Assembly (NCBI RefSeq): GCF_003355455.1
Contig: NZ_CP031357.1
Coordinates: 722,501-786,500, forward strand
Reading direction: 5' to 3'
DNA from: Erythrobacter aureus
Lineage (GTDB): Bacteria > Pseudomonadota > Alphaproteobacteria > Sphingomonadales > Sphingomonadaceae
Length of the DNA: 64,000 bases
The notes below the pieces were generated by a model. The model was given only the letters and a program-made list of their open reading frames with translations. It was not told the origin of the DNA and made no database searches. Within the stretch, counting starts at the first letter, position 1, and each line of letters opens with the position of its first letter. A program made the translations under genes and the position numbers. Shown here in pieces: positions 43,070 through 51,973 of the stretch.

Positions 43070-43365
43070 GGGCCGCCGCCTGCGCACGATGATTTTTCGC
43101 CGAATGCAAGCGTGGATTGTCGCGGATCGGTAGCGACGCGTATCCTCGGTGATGTTTTCGTCATCGAGTGCGGGCGCTCCGGTCCTTCGCCGTCCGTAGC
43201 CATACGGGGCGCATGAAATCGCGCCCCTGCCTGTCGGCACAGGTCGCAACCGAGCCAATGCACCGCCACACATTTCGTCGTCGAAAAACGTAGGTTTGTC
43301 GATCCGCCGGAAGACGAAGGACAAAAACGGTTGCGTCATTCCGGAGTCCGTTTATTGGCGAGGAT

Positions 43366-45576
43366 ATGTTGTATCGTAAACAAACCTCCCGCCGCCTTTT
43401 CGCCTCCACACTCGCACTCGCGACCGTGCTTGCCGCCGCTCCGATAGCTGCGCAGGAAAGCGAGGATCCCACATCTTCGGAAGCCGATGAACCGCCTTCC
43501 GAAGACCTGCACGATCGCCGGATCGACTATCAAGGGCAGATCATCGTCAGCGCGCAGGGCCTGCGCCAGTTCGATCTACTGGCAGGCACAAGCGTGGTCG
43601 AAGCGGCCGATCTCCAGCGTAATATGGACGGGCAACTGGGTGAAGTTCTTGCCAGTCTTCCCGGTGTTTCGGCCTCGGGCTTCGCGCCGGGGGCGTCGCG
43701 CCCGATCCTGCGGGGGTTTGCCGGAGAGCGCGTCAAGGTCCTGGTCGACGGGATCGGCGCGATCGACGCGTCGAACACTTCGGACGACCATGCCGTGTCG
43801 ATCGACCCGCTGACCGCCGAAAGCATCGAGGTGCTGCGCGGCCCTGCGGTGCTGCTGTTCGGCAGCCAGGCAATCGGCGGCGCGGTCAATGTGATCGACA
43901 AGCGCATTCCGCGCCGCATTCCCGACGAACCGATCCATGTCGATCTGGTCGCGCGCGGCGATACCGCCAGCGACCTGCGTGAATTCGGCGGCTCGATTGA
44001 TGTGCCTCTCGGGAATAGCGGTTTCGTGGCCCATATCGATGGGTCATGGCGCAAAACCAACGATCTCGAGATTGCAGGTTATCAGGTCGCCCCGCTCCTG
44101 CGTGCCGAGCTGCTCGAAGAGGCAGCCGAAGAAGAGGCGGAAGGCGAAGTCGAGGAAGCTGCCGAACTGCGCGAAGCGGCGGAGCAGCGCGGAATCCTGC
44201 CTAACAGCGCGACCGAGACCTGGACCGCCAATGCCGGCCTCGCTTTCGCTCGCGGCGATAGCAGCCTTGGCGTCTCCTTTGGCGTCTATGACACGGACTA
44301 TGGCATCCCTGGTCGTCCCGGTGCGGGGCACCATCACGGCGAGGAAGAGGAGGGCCATGACGAGGACGATCACGGCGACGAGGAGTATGGCGAGGAAGAG
44401 GGCGAGGAACTCGTCAGCATCGGCCTGCGCCAATATCGCGCGGACTTGCGTGGGGACGTCTTCCTGGGCGAGGGTTTCTTTGAACGGTTGAGACTGCGCG
44501 CGGGCTATTCCGACTACACCCATACCGAATTCGAGGGTGACGAGGTCGGCACGGTCTTCGATGTCGAGGGGATCGAAGGGCGGCTCGAACTGGTCCAGAA
44601 CCAGCAGGGACGCTGGCGCGGTTCGATGGGTGCGCAATATTATTTCCGCGATTTCGAAGCGGTCGGCGCAGAAGCCTTCGTGGCGCCAAACCGGACCGAG
44701 CAGATCGCGTTCTTCGCGCTGCAGGAATATGGCAACGGGCCTGTCCAGGTAGAAGGTTCCGTCCGCTTCGAATCGACCGACGTCGATTCGACCCAGCTCG
44801 GCATCGAACGCAGCTTCGATACCTTCTCCGGTGCGCTGGGGCTGGCCTATGACGGGCCGCAGGCCTTCCGCGCGGGCGTGAACGTGTCACGCGTGGCCCG
44901 GGCTCCCTCTGGCGAAGAGCTGTTCTCCAACGGTCCGCATATCGCCACCCAGGCCTTCGAGATCGGCGATCCGAACCTAGACACCGAACGGGCATGGGGC
45001 GCGGAAATTTTCGCGCGCGGCCGTGTGGGGCGCGCGGAATTCAGCCTTGCGGCATACAAGAACTGGTTCGACGACTTCATTTACCTGAGCGCCACCGGCA
45101 CGGAAGAAGATGAACTGCCCGTCTTCGCCTATCGCCAGCAGGACGCCACCTACACCGGCGTCGAAGGCGAGATCGATTACGAGTTCTACGATGACGGCAA
45201 TGTCGCACTCGGTGCCGAACTGCGCGGCGAATATGTCCGCGCCAAGCTCTCCGACGGTAATTCGGTGCCGCGCATTCCGCCCTTGAGCCTGTCCGGCGCG
45301 CTGACCGCGTCGGCGGGGGATTTCGACCTGCGCGGCGAGGTCGAATGGTTCGACGATCAGCGCAAAGTCGCGCCGTTCGAAACCGCGACCGAAGGCTTCA
45401 CCCACGTGAACGCGGCGATCACCTGGCGGCCGCTGCGCGACAACCCGAACGTCAGCTTCATCGTGAAGGCCGACAATATCTTCGACGTGACGGGCCGCCG
45501 CCACACCAGCTTTACGAAGGATTTCGTGCCGCTGGCGGGCCGCAACATCAGCGCGAGCGTGCGCGCCAGCTTCTAG
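43366..45576 (+). CDS. ZnuD-like TonB-dependent receptor with His/acidic loop
   Basis: A 736-residue receptor. It has a signal peptide ending near PIAAQES, TonB box IIVSAQG, and plug motifs RPILRGFAGERVKVLVDGIG and IEVLRGPAVLLFGSQAIGGA. The C-terminal barrel ends ISASVRASF. A surface-loop stretch (residues about 317-345) is extremely rich in His, Glu and Asp (AGHHHGEEEEGHDEDDHGDE), as in zinc receptors of the ZnuD type. A second Glu/Ala-rich stretch lies near residues 247-275. No Zur-type box is visible directly upstream. The gene stop interleaves with the convergent DoxX stop. Confidence 0.88.
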   Translation: MLYRKQTSRRLFASTLALATVLAAAPIAAQESEDPTSSEADEPPSEDLHDRRIDYQGQIIVSAQGLRQFDLLAGTSVVEAADLQRNMDGQLGEVLASLPGVSASGFAPGASRPILRGFAGERVKVLVDGIGAIDASNTSDDHAVSIDPLTAESIEVLRGPAVLLFGSQAIGGAVNVIDKRIPRRIPDEPIHVDLVARGDTASDLREFGGSIDVPLGNSGFVAHIDGSWRKTNDLEIAGYQVAPLLRAELLEEAAEEEAEGEVEEAAELREAAEQRGILPNSATETWTANAGLAFARGDSSLGVSFGVYDTDYGIPGRPGAGHHHGEEEEGHDEDDHGDEEYGEEEGEELVSIGLRQYRADLRGDVFLGEGFFERLRLRAGYSDYTHTEFEGDEVGTVFDVEGIEGRLELVQNQQGRWRGSMGAQYYFRDFEAVGAEAFVAPNRTEQIAFFALQEYGNGPVQVEGSVRFESTDVDSTQLGIERSFDTFSGALGLAYDGPQAFRAGVNVSRVARAPSGEELFSNGPHIATQAFEIGDPNLDTERAWGAEIFARGRVGRAEFSLAAYKNWFDDFIYLSATGTEEDELPVFAYRQQDATYTGVEGEIDYEFYDDGNVALGAELRGEYVRAKLSDGNSVPRIPPLSLSGALTASAGDFDLRGEVEWFDDQRKVAPFETATEGFTHVNAAITWRPLRDNPNVSFIVKADNIFDVTGRRHTSFTKDFVPLAGRNISASVRASF

Positions 45577-46031
45577 TCGCTGCTGGCCGCACTGGCGCCT
45601 TCGGCCTTGCCTTCGGCATGCGCGGCGCGGACTTCGGCGTCGAGCCGCTTCGCGCGCTCGTCGACCACGTCGATCCGCCCGCGCACCTGGCCATAAGCAA
45701 AGACCATCAGCAGGCCGCCGATGATGGCCAGGTTCTTCAGCGCCATCGCGGCCTGGACCTGGTCGGTGACCTGTTCGTGGAAGAACAGCGTGGTGAGCGC
45801 TGTGAAGACGATCAACGCGAGGCTGGCGATCCGCGCCATGAAGCCGCTGGCAAGCACCAGCCCGGCCAAGATCTCGAATACGCCCACAGCGAGCGCAAGG
45901 CTGCCTGGAAAGGGCGATTCCGCTTCCATATAGGCGGCGGTTCCGGCGGTATCCATGACCTTGCCGAACCCGGCGAAGACGAACAGTGCGCCGAGCAGGA
46001 TGCGCCCGATTATCGCGGTGATGGCTGCCAT
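45573..46031 (-). CDS. DoxX-family membrane protein
   Basis: A 152-residue protein with about four membrane helices and the DoxX pattern (IGRILLGALFVFAGFGKVMD, AVGVFEILAGLVLASGF). It has a charged C-terminal tail. DoxX proteins are small inner-membrane proteins often tied to redox or quinone handling; the precise function is not settled. ATG 46031 follows GGAGAG. It is last in the leftward unit after the saccharopine-dehydrogenase-like gene. Confidence 0.85.
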   Translation of the reverse strand: MAAITAIIGRILLGALFVFAGFGKVMDTAGTAAYMEAESPFPGSLALAVGVFEILAGLVLASGFMARIASLALIVFTALTTLFFHEQVTDQVQAAMALKNLAIIGGLLMVFAYGQVRGRIDVVDERAKRLDAEVRAAHAEGKAEGASAASSD

Positions 46032-46083
46032 TGATTCTCTCCCCGTATAATGTTCTCTCAAACCCGCTGCGGCTTGGTGGTTC

Positions 46084-47259
46084 CTACTCCTCTACCGCGA
46101 AGGTCAGCTCCGCATGGTCCCGCAACCGCTCGACCAGCGCTTCGCCGAGAAACGAGCCGGGCGTGCCGACTCCGCCTTCGGCGTCGCTGTCGAGCAGCGC
46201 CATGCCGGTTTCGGCCAGCATCCGGCTGGTCGAACCGTAACCCGGATCGTACTTGCCCTTTACTCCGTAATGAAGCCGTTTGCCGTCGGGCCATTCGCCG
46301 ACGAACAGGACATCATAGAAGCCGTTCTCGCGCTCTTCCTTGCTCGGTCCTTCGCCCGGCTTGGGCGGCTTGGCGCCGAAGGGGTTTTTGAGCATTTCGA
46401 CCACAGCATTGGCGGCTGCCTTGCCCGCTTCGCCCGGACTGGTGAGCATCATTTCGTCATAGCGGAAATCCTTGCCATAGGGGTGGCCGCGCAGGAAATT
46501 GGTGCGGTGGACGTTCTTGGTGTTGATCGTCGCCATGATGAAGGGCGCGGACCACTTGCCCAACTCGTCCTCATAGCGGGGGATCAGGCCCGATGGCTGG
46601 TCGGGACCCTCGAAACCCGGCGTCAGGCCGAAGGGATCGTTCAAGACCTTGATAATGCCCGGGTTCTTCGCCGCTGCCTTCATTGTCGCGGTCAGGCTGG
46701 CCGCAGTGCCGCCCGAGAAGGTGCCCTGCATGGCGCGCACCCGGCCCTTGACGCGCGGCGCGGGCGAGCCGTGGCGTGCCACCGCTTCCTTCTGCAGCAT
46801 CAGTACGCCGAGGTCGAAGGGGATCGAATCGAAGCCGGACGAGAAGGTGATCCGCGCGCCCGATGCCTTCGCCGCGCCGTGGTGCAGGTCGATCTGCTCG
46901 CGCATCCAGGCGGGTTCGCCGCACAAATCGGCATAGTCGGTGCCGGTCTTCACGCAGGCCGCCACGAGCTTGTCGCCATAGAGCTGGTAAGGGCCGACCG
47001 TGGTGAGCACGACCTTGGTGCGGCTGCACATGGCTTCCAGGCTCGCGGGATCGTCGGCATCGGCAATCACCAGCGGGGTCGATTTGGGCGCGCCGATCTC
47101 GTCGCGTACGGCTTCCAGCTTGTCCATGCTGCGCCCGGCCATCGCCCATTTGGGGCCATTGGCGGCGTTTCCGTATTCGCGCACGAAATGTTCGGCGACG
47201 AGGCGCCCGGTGTAGCCGGTGGCGCCATAGACGATGATGTCGAATTCGCGGTTAGCCAT
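46084..47259 (-). CDS. Saccharopine-dehydrogenase-like / trans-acting enoyl reductase family protein
   Basis: A 391-residue protein with an N-terminal Rossmann motif (FDIIVYGATGYTGRLVAEHF) followed by the family pattern VGPYQLYGDKLVAACVKTGT and FSSGFDSIPFDLGVL. The family includes saccharopine dehydrogenase-like oxidoreductases and the mycobacterial trans-acting enoyl reductase; substrate in this organism unknown, possibly lipid. A good ribosome site (GGAGAGACAC) precedes the ATG. It lies 54 bases after the thioesterase on the same strand. Confidence 0.88.
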   Translation of the reverse strand: MANREFDIIVYGATGYTGRLVAEHFVREYGNAANGPKWAMAGRSMDKLEAVRDEIGAPKSTPLVIADADDPASLEAMCSRTKVVLTTVGPYQLYGDKLVAACVKTGTDYADLCGEPAWMREQIDLHHGAAKASGARITFSSGFDSIPFDLGVLMLQKEAVARHGSPAPRVKGRVRAMQGTFSGGTAASLTATMKAAAKNPGIIKVLNDPFGLTPGFEGPDQPSGLIPRYEDELGKWSAPFIMATINTKNVHRTNFLRGHPYGKDFRYDEMMLTSPGEAGKAAANAVVEMLKNPFGAKPPKPGEGPSKEERENGFYDVLFVGEWPDGKRLHYGVKGKYDPGYGSTSRMLAETGMALLDSDAEGGVGTPGSFLGEALVERLRDHAELTFAVEE

Positions 47260-47313
47260 GTGTCTCTCCTTTGCCCGCCTGTGTGCGCGCGGGCGCGGGG
47301 AGAGTCAAAGCCG

Positions 47314-48099
47314 TTACCGCGTGAAGGGTCGGTGGGGCAGGACGCCTGTCTGGCTCGAAATCGCGAGCAGGGTGCCGTCTTCTGCGAAATGGCGTGCGCT
47401 GCCGTGTACCACCCCCCGGTCGAATGCGGCAAATTCCGTCACGCTCAGGATCCAGCCCGGTTCGGCAGCCCGGATAAAGCGGAAGGTTGCATCGAGGCTC
47501 GACCCGCCGCGTGTACGCGGATGCGCGCCCAGGAAGAAGTCGCTCACCATGGCCAGCCACCCGGCGTCATTGGCGAAACCCGCCGCCGAGCGTGACCACA
47601 CCGCCTCATAGCCGCGTACATTGTCTTCCAGCGCTGTTCGCCTCTCTAGCTGCCCGACGAGGTTGTCATCATAGCCATTGGGATCGGAGGGTTTCGCCTC
47701 GCCATCGGCAGGGCCCGGGACATCCGGCATTTGCGCAAACTGCGTATCGCTGTCACCCGGTCTCGCGCCGAGCGCTGCATTGACCCGGTGGACGGGCCGC
47801 TCCCCGGCAAAGGCGATCGCCGCCCATTGCGAGACGCTTCTGCCTCCACCGACCGGCTCGCACTGGATAATCAGCTCCTCCACGCCCTGCGTCGGCGAGA
47901 GGAACTGCGTATTGGCCCAGAGGATCGGCTGCCCGCTGTCCTGTTCGAGCGCATCGATGGTCGCGGCCAGTGCGGCCCCGCCCATCACATGCGGATGCTC
48001 GGGCGGGCCCACCGTCGCCGGCCGGGTCACGGGAAAGACATAGCGGCCTTCGCCGCCTTCGGGTGCGCATCGCCAGAAGGGGAAGCGCGCTATGCTCAC
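47314..48099 (-). CDS. Acyl-CoA thioesterase-family protein
   Basis: A 261-residue protein with two hotdog-like halves: the first around PATVGPPEHPHVMGGAALAA and QPILWANTQFLSPTQGVEEL, the second around SSLDATFRFIRAAEPGWILS and HGSARHFAEDGTLLA. This resembles the TesB/4HBT_3 thioesterase group that hydrolyses acyl-CoA. It starts with GTG at 48099, overlapping the dcd stop (GTGA), so translation is coupled to dcd; an upstream in-frame start would lie inside dcd. The adjacent saccharopine-dehydrogenase-like gene also suggests lipid metabolism. Confidence 0.78.
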   Translation of the reverse strand: MSIARFPFWRCAPEGGEGRYVFPVTRPATVGPPEHPHVMGGAALAATIDALEQDSGQPILWANTQFLSPTQGVEELIIQCEPVGGGRSVSQWAAIAFAGERPVHRVNAALGARPGDSDTQFAQMPDVPGPADGEAKPSDPNGYDDNLVGQLERRTALEDNVRGYEAVWSRSAAGFANDAGWLAMVSDFFLGAHPRTRGGSSLDATFRFIRAAEPGWILSVTEFAAFDRGVVHGSARHFAEDGTLLAISSQTGVLPHRPFTR

Positions 48100-48650
48100 A
48101 GCCTTGGCAGCGTGACCCCGCGCTGGCCCATGTACTTGCCCGCACGGTCCTTGTAGCTGGTCTCGCAGCGCTCGTTGCCCTGGAGGAAGAGGAACTGGCA
48201 CGCGCCCTCGTTGGCGTAGATCTTGGCCGGCAGCGGCGTGGTGTTCGAAAATTCGAGGGTGACGTGGCCTTCCCAGCCCGGCTCCAGCGGCGTGACGTTC
48301 ACGATGATCCCGCAGCGCGCATAGGTGCTCTTGCCGAGGCAGATGACCAGCACATCCTCGGGCACGCGGAAATATTCGACCGTGCGGGCAAGCGCGAAAC
48401 TGTTGGGCGGGATCACGCAGATGTCGGTCTCGCGATCGACGAAGCTGTTGCTGGCAAAATCCTTGGGATCGACCACCGCGCTGTCGACATTGGTGAAGAT
48501 CTTGAATTCCGGCGCCACGCGTGCGTCATAGCCATAGCTCGACAGCCCGTAGCTGATAACACCCTCGCGCCGCTGCGCCTCGACGAAGGGCTCGATCATG
48601 CCTTCGTTCTGCGCCTTGTCGCGGATCCACTTGTCGGAAAGAATCGCCAT
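48096..48650 (-). CDS. dcd: dCTP deaminase
   Basis: A 184-residue protein of standard Dcd length (MAILSDKWIRDKA start, ISYGLSSYGYDARVA, NSFALARTVEYFRVP, GKSTYARCGIIVNVTPLEPG, EGACQFLFLQG). It deaminates dCTP to dUTP for dTMP synthesis. ATG 48650 was selected because it begins the family-conserved N-terminus; the frame stays open to 48791. It is followed by the overlapping thioesterase and preceded by putA, 89 bases away, on the same strand. Confidence 0.96.
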   Translation of the reverse strand: MAILSDKWIRDKAQNEGMIEPFVEAQRREGVISYGLSSYGYDARVAPEFKIFTNVDSAVVDPKDFASNSFVDRETDICVIPPNSFALARTVEYFRVPEDVLVICLGKSTYARCGIIVNVTPLEPGWEGHVTLEFSNTTPLPAKIYANEGACQFLFLQGNERCETSYKDRAGKYMGQRGVTLPRL

Positions 48651-48739
48651 GTGAGAGGCATTCCCGATTGGGCTGGCGGGGGCAAGCGGGAGACGCGGAA
48701 TATCCCCTCTTTGGCGCCATCGCGGCGGGTGGCGGCCGG

Positions 48740-51700
48740 TCAGCTCGCTAGCAGCGTCGCGTTGCCCCCGGCAGCTGTCGTGTCGATGCACACCACGCGT
48801 TCTGTGGCGAAGCGCTGGACATAGTGCGGGCCGCCGGCCTTGGGACCGGTGCCGGAAAGGCCCTCGCCGCCGAAGGGCTGGCTTTCGACCACCGCACCGA
48901 TCTGGTTGCGGTTGACATAGAAATTGCCGACCTTGGCGCGGGCCTCGACGAAGGCGCGCACGTCGTCATTGCGGCTGTGGAGGCCCAGGGTAAGGCCGTA
49001 TCCGGTCGCGTTGATGTCGGCGACGACCTGCTCGAGATCGGTAGCCTTCCACCGGACCACATGGAGCACGGGCCCAAAGTTCTCACGCTTCAGGTCGAGA
49101 ATCGAATCCATCTCGATGATCGTCGGCGCGACGAAGCATCCGGCACCGGCTCCGCGATGGAGCTTGCGGCGCCAAACCGGGCGCCCCCCCTTCTTGCGAC
49201 GCGCAACATGGCGTTCGAGCGCGGCCTTGGCATCGGGATCGATCACTGGGCCGACATCGGTCGAAAGCTCCTCTGGATTGCCGATGGTCAGAGCCTCGAA
49301 CCCGCCGTGGATCATCCGCAGCATCTCTTCGTAAACGTCGTCCTGAAGGTAGAGGACGCGCAGCGCCGAACAGCGCTGGCCCGCGCTCTGAAACGCGGAT
49401 GCCACCACGTCGCGCGTCACCTGCTCGGGCAGTGCAGTGGAATCGACGATCATTGCATTCTGCCCGCCCGTCTCTGCGATCAGGGTAGCGATCGGCCCTT
49501 CGCGCGCAGCGAGGGTGCGGTTAATCGCCTGTGCGGTCTGGGTCGAACCGGTAAAGGCAACACCCGCAATGCGCGGGTCCGAGGTGATCATTTCACCCAC
49601 ATCGCCGGCTCCCGGCAAGAGCTGGAATGCCTCTTCGGGAATTCCAGCCTGGTGGCACAGGCGCACCGCCAGCGCCGCGATCAGCGGGGTTTGTTCGGCG
49701 GGCTTGGCGACCACCGTATTGCCTGCGGCAAGCGCGGCGGCAGGCGTGCCTATGAAAATCGCGAGTGGAAAGTTCCACGGGCTGATGCAGGCGAACACGC
49801 CGCGTCCGTGAAGGCTCAGGCGGTTTTCCTCGCCCGTCGGGCCGGGCAGCGGCATGGGCCCGGTGAACAGGCGGCGCGCCTCATTGGCATAGAAACGGAG
49901 GAAATCCACAGCTTCGCGCAGTTCGAGCACGCCGTCCATCAGCGTCTTGCCGGCTTCGCGCTGGCACAGGCTGAGGAACTCGTCGGTGTGCTCTTCGAAC
50001 AGGTCGGCTGCCGCTTCCAGCAGCAGCGCGCGCTTTTCGCCGCCGAGCCGGTCCCAGCCGGGCTGGATCGCTTCGGCGCGAGTGATGGCCTCCTCGACCT
50101 CGAAATCGAGCGTGTCGCGTCGCGTACCGACCTCGGCTGTCAGATCGTGCGGTTTGGTTATCGGTGCGCGTTCGCTTTCCGCCCCCGACATGAACGTCGG
50201 CTCGGCTTCCCAGTGCTTGCTTTCGAGCACGGCAAGACGTTCTTGAAGCGGTTCGAGCACCAAGGGATCGGAGAGGTCGATGCCGGCTGAATTGCGGCGG
50301 TCGGGAAAGATTTGGGCGGGCAGCGGAATGGCCGGGTTGCGATAGGGTTCGAGCGTGGCGAGTTCGGCTACGGGATCGGTCGCCAGCTCGGTGGCGGGCA
50401 CTTCGGCGTCGGCCATGCGGTTGACGAAGGAGCTGTTGGCACCGTTTTCGAGCAATCGGCGCACCAGATAGGCGAGCAGATCCTTGTGTGTACCGGTGGG
50501 CGCATAGATGCGTACATTGGTACGGGCATTGCCTTCCATCTGCGCCAGCGCGCCGTAAATGTCCTCGCCCATTCCGTGCAGCCGTTGGAATTCCAGCGGT
50601 TTGGAACCAGCCAGCGCCTTGATCGCACCGATCGTATAGGCGTTATGCGTGGCGAAGGCGGGGTAAATCGCATCGTCTGCGGCAAGCATCTTCTCCGCGC
50701 AGGCGAGATAGCTGACATCGGTTGCAAGCTTGCGGGTGAAAACCGGAAAGTCGGTGAAGCCGCCGACATGGCTGAGCTTGATTTCGGTGTCCCAGTAGGC
50801 GCCTTTCACCAGCCGCACGAAGAACCTGCGATCATATTTGCGCGCGAGCCGGGCGGTCCAGTCGACCATCGGAACGCCGCGTTTCTGATAGGCCTGGATA
50901 GCCAAGCCGAAGCCTTCCCAGCGGCTGCCATCGGGGCGCGTGAACAAGGTATCGTCGCGTGCCAGCGCTTCGATCAAGTCCATCGACAGCTCGAGCCGAT
51001 CCGCCTCTTCGGCATCGATCGTGAAGTGAATATTCGCATCGCGTGCCTTAGCTGCGAGATCGCGAACGATCGGCAACAGGTCGGCGATAGCGAGATCGGC
51101 GTGCAGGAACGAGTATTTCGGATGCAGTGCCGACAGTTTGACGGAGATGCCCGGCGAGGTGCGCATATCGCCTGTCGACTCACGCGCCAAGCGCTCGATC
51201 GCCAGTTCATAGCTCGTCCGGTAGCGCTCGGCATCGGCATAGGTCATCGCACCCTCGCCGAGCATGTCGAAGCTGTGCGTCAGACCACGGGCACGCTCGG
51301 GCTTGGCGCGTTTCAGCGATTCTTCGATCGTGCGACCATAGACGAATTGCCCGCCCAGAATGCGCATAGCCTGCAAGGTGGCCTTTCGGATGACCGGCTC
51401 GCCAAGTCGTGTGACTGCGTTCTTAAGTGTTCGGCGCATCCCTTTCTGGGCTTCTTCGGGGCGTTCGAGCACCTCCCCCGTCAGCATCAGCGAGAATGTT
51501 GCCGCGTTGACGAAAGTGGATGAGCTTTCGCCCATATGCTCGGCCCAGTCGATATCGCCGATCTTGTCGCGGATCAGCGCATCGGCGGTTGCGGCATCGG
51601 GCACGCGCAGCAGAGCCTCGGCGAGGCACATCAGCGCGACGCCTTCCTCTGTCGCGAGGCCGTATTGCTGAAGGAAAGCATCGATTCCGCTGGCTTTGCG

Positions 51701-51877
51701 CTTACGTGCTTCTTCGATCAGGTGGACCGCAATGCGGGTCGCGTCCTCGTGTTTCGCACTTGCGCCTGCTGCTTGCGCCAGGCGCTCGGCCACGCAGGTA
51801 TTCTCCTCCGCGCGATAGGCTTCGCGAACGGTTTGGCGGGAAATTGCGGGCAGGCGAACAGGATCGTGCAGGGCCAT
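48740..51877 (-). CDS. putA: Bifunctional proline dehydrogenase / L-glutamate gamma-semialdehyde dehydrogenase
   Basis: A 1045-residue PutA of the short type, without the N-terminal ribbon-helix-helix DNA-binding domain. The proline dehydrogenase barrel spans about residues 70-470 (LSALHPKYSFLHADLAIADL, IRIYAPTGTHKDLL-like region), and the aldehyde dehydrogenase spans about 530-1010. The latter contains the catalytic Cys in SAGQRCSALRVLYLQD and the GSTQTAQAIN loop. It converts proline to glutamate using FAD and NAD. ATG 51877 begins the canonical MALHDPVRLP; an upstream in-frame start at 51913 is less likely. Confidence 0.96.
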   Translation of the reverse strand: MALHDPVRLPAISRQTVREAYRAEENTCVAERLAQAAGASAKHEDATRIAVHLIEEARKRKASGIDAFLQQYGLATEEGVALMCLAEALLRVPDAATADALIRDKIGDIDWAEHMGESSSTFVNAATFSLMLTGEVLERPEEAQKGMRRTLKNAVTRLGEPVIRKATLQAMRILGGQFVYGRTIEESLKRAKPERARGLTHSFDMLGEGAMTYADAERYRTSYELAIERLARESTGDMRTSPGISVKLSALHPKYSFLHADLAIADLLPIVRDLAAKARDANIHFTIDAEEADRLELSMDLIEALARDDTLFTRPDGSRWEGFGLAIQAYQKRGVPMVDWTARLARKYDRRFFVRLVKGAYWDTEIKLSHVGGFTDFPVFTRKLATDVSYLACAEKMLAADDAIYPAFATHNAYTIGAIKALAGSKPLEFQRLHGMGEDIYGALAQMEGNARTNVRIYAPTGTHKDLLAYLVRRLLENGANSSFVNRMADAEVPATELATDPVAELATLEPYRNPAIPLPAQIFPDRRNSAGIDLSDPLVLEPLQERLAVLESKHWEAEPTFMSGAESERAPITKPHDLTAEVGTRRDTLDFEVEEAITRAEAIQPGWDRLGGEKRALLLEAAADLFEEHTDEFLSLCQREAGKTLMDGVLELREAVDFLRFYANEARRLFTGPMPLPGPTGEENRLSLHGRGVFACISPWNFPLAIFIGTPAAALAAGNTVVAKPAEQTPLIAALAVRLCHQAGIPEEAFQLLPGAGDVGEMITSDPRIAGVAFTGSTQTAQAINRTLAAREGPIATLIAETGGQNAMIVDSTALPEQVTRDVVASAFQSAGQRCSALRVLYLQDDVYEEMLRMIHGGFEALTIGNPEELSTDVGPVIDPDAKAALERHVARRKKGGRPVWRRKLHRGAGAGCFVAPTIIEMDSILDLKRENFGPVLHVVRWKATDLEQVVADINATGYGLTLGLHSRNDDVRAFVEARAKVGNFYVNRNQIGAVVESQPFGGEGLSGTGPKAGGPHYVQRFATERVVCIDTTAAGGNATLLAS

Positions 51878-51973
51878 ACGACTCCGAATGACTAGAGGGT
51901 TATTTCGCGCCACTTGGACCCGCGGCGCCTTGCTTTCAAGCTTTGTGAAAGCCCTTGGTTCCGTAACGTCGCG

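Noticed and set aside
43070..43365. Search for a Zur box before the ZnuD-like receptor
   Set aside because: No TGTTATA-N-TATAACA-like palindrome found; short A/T stretches there have no symmetry.
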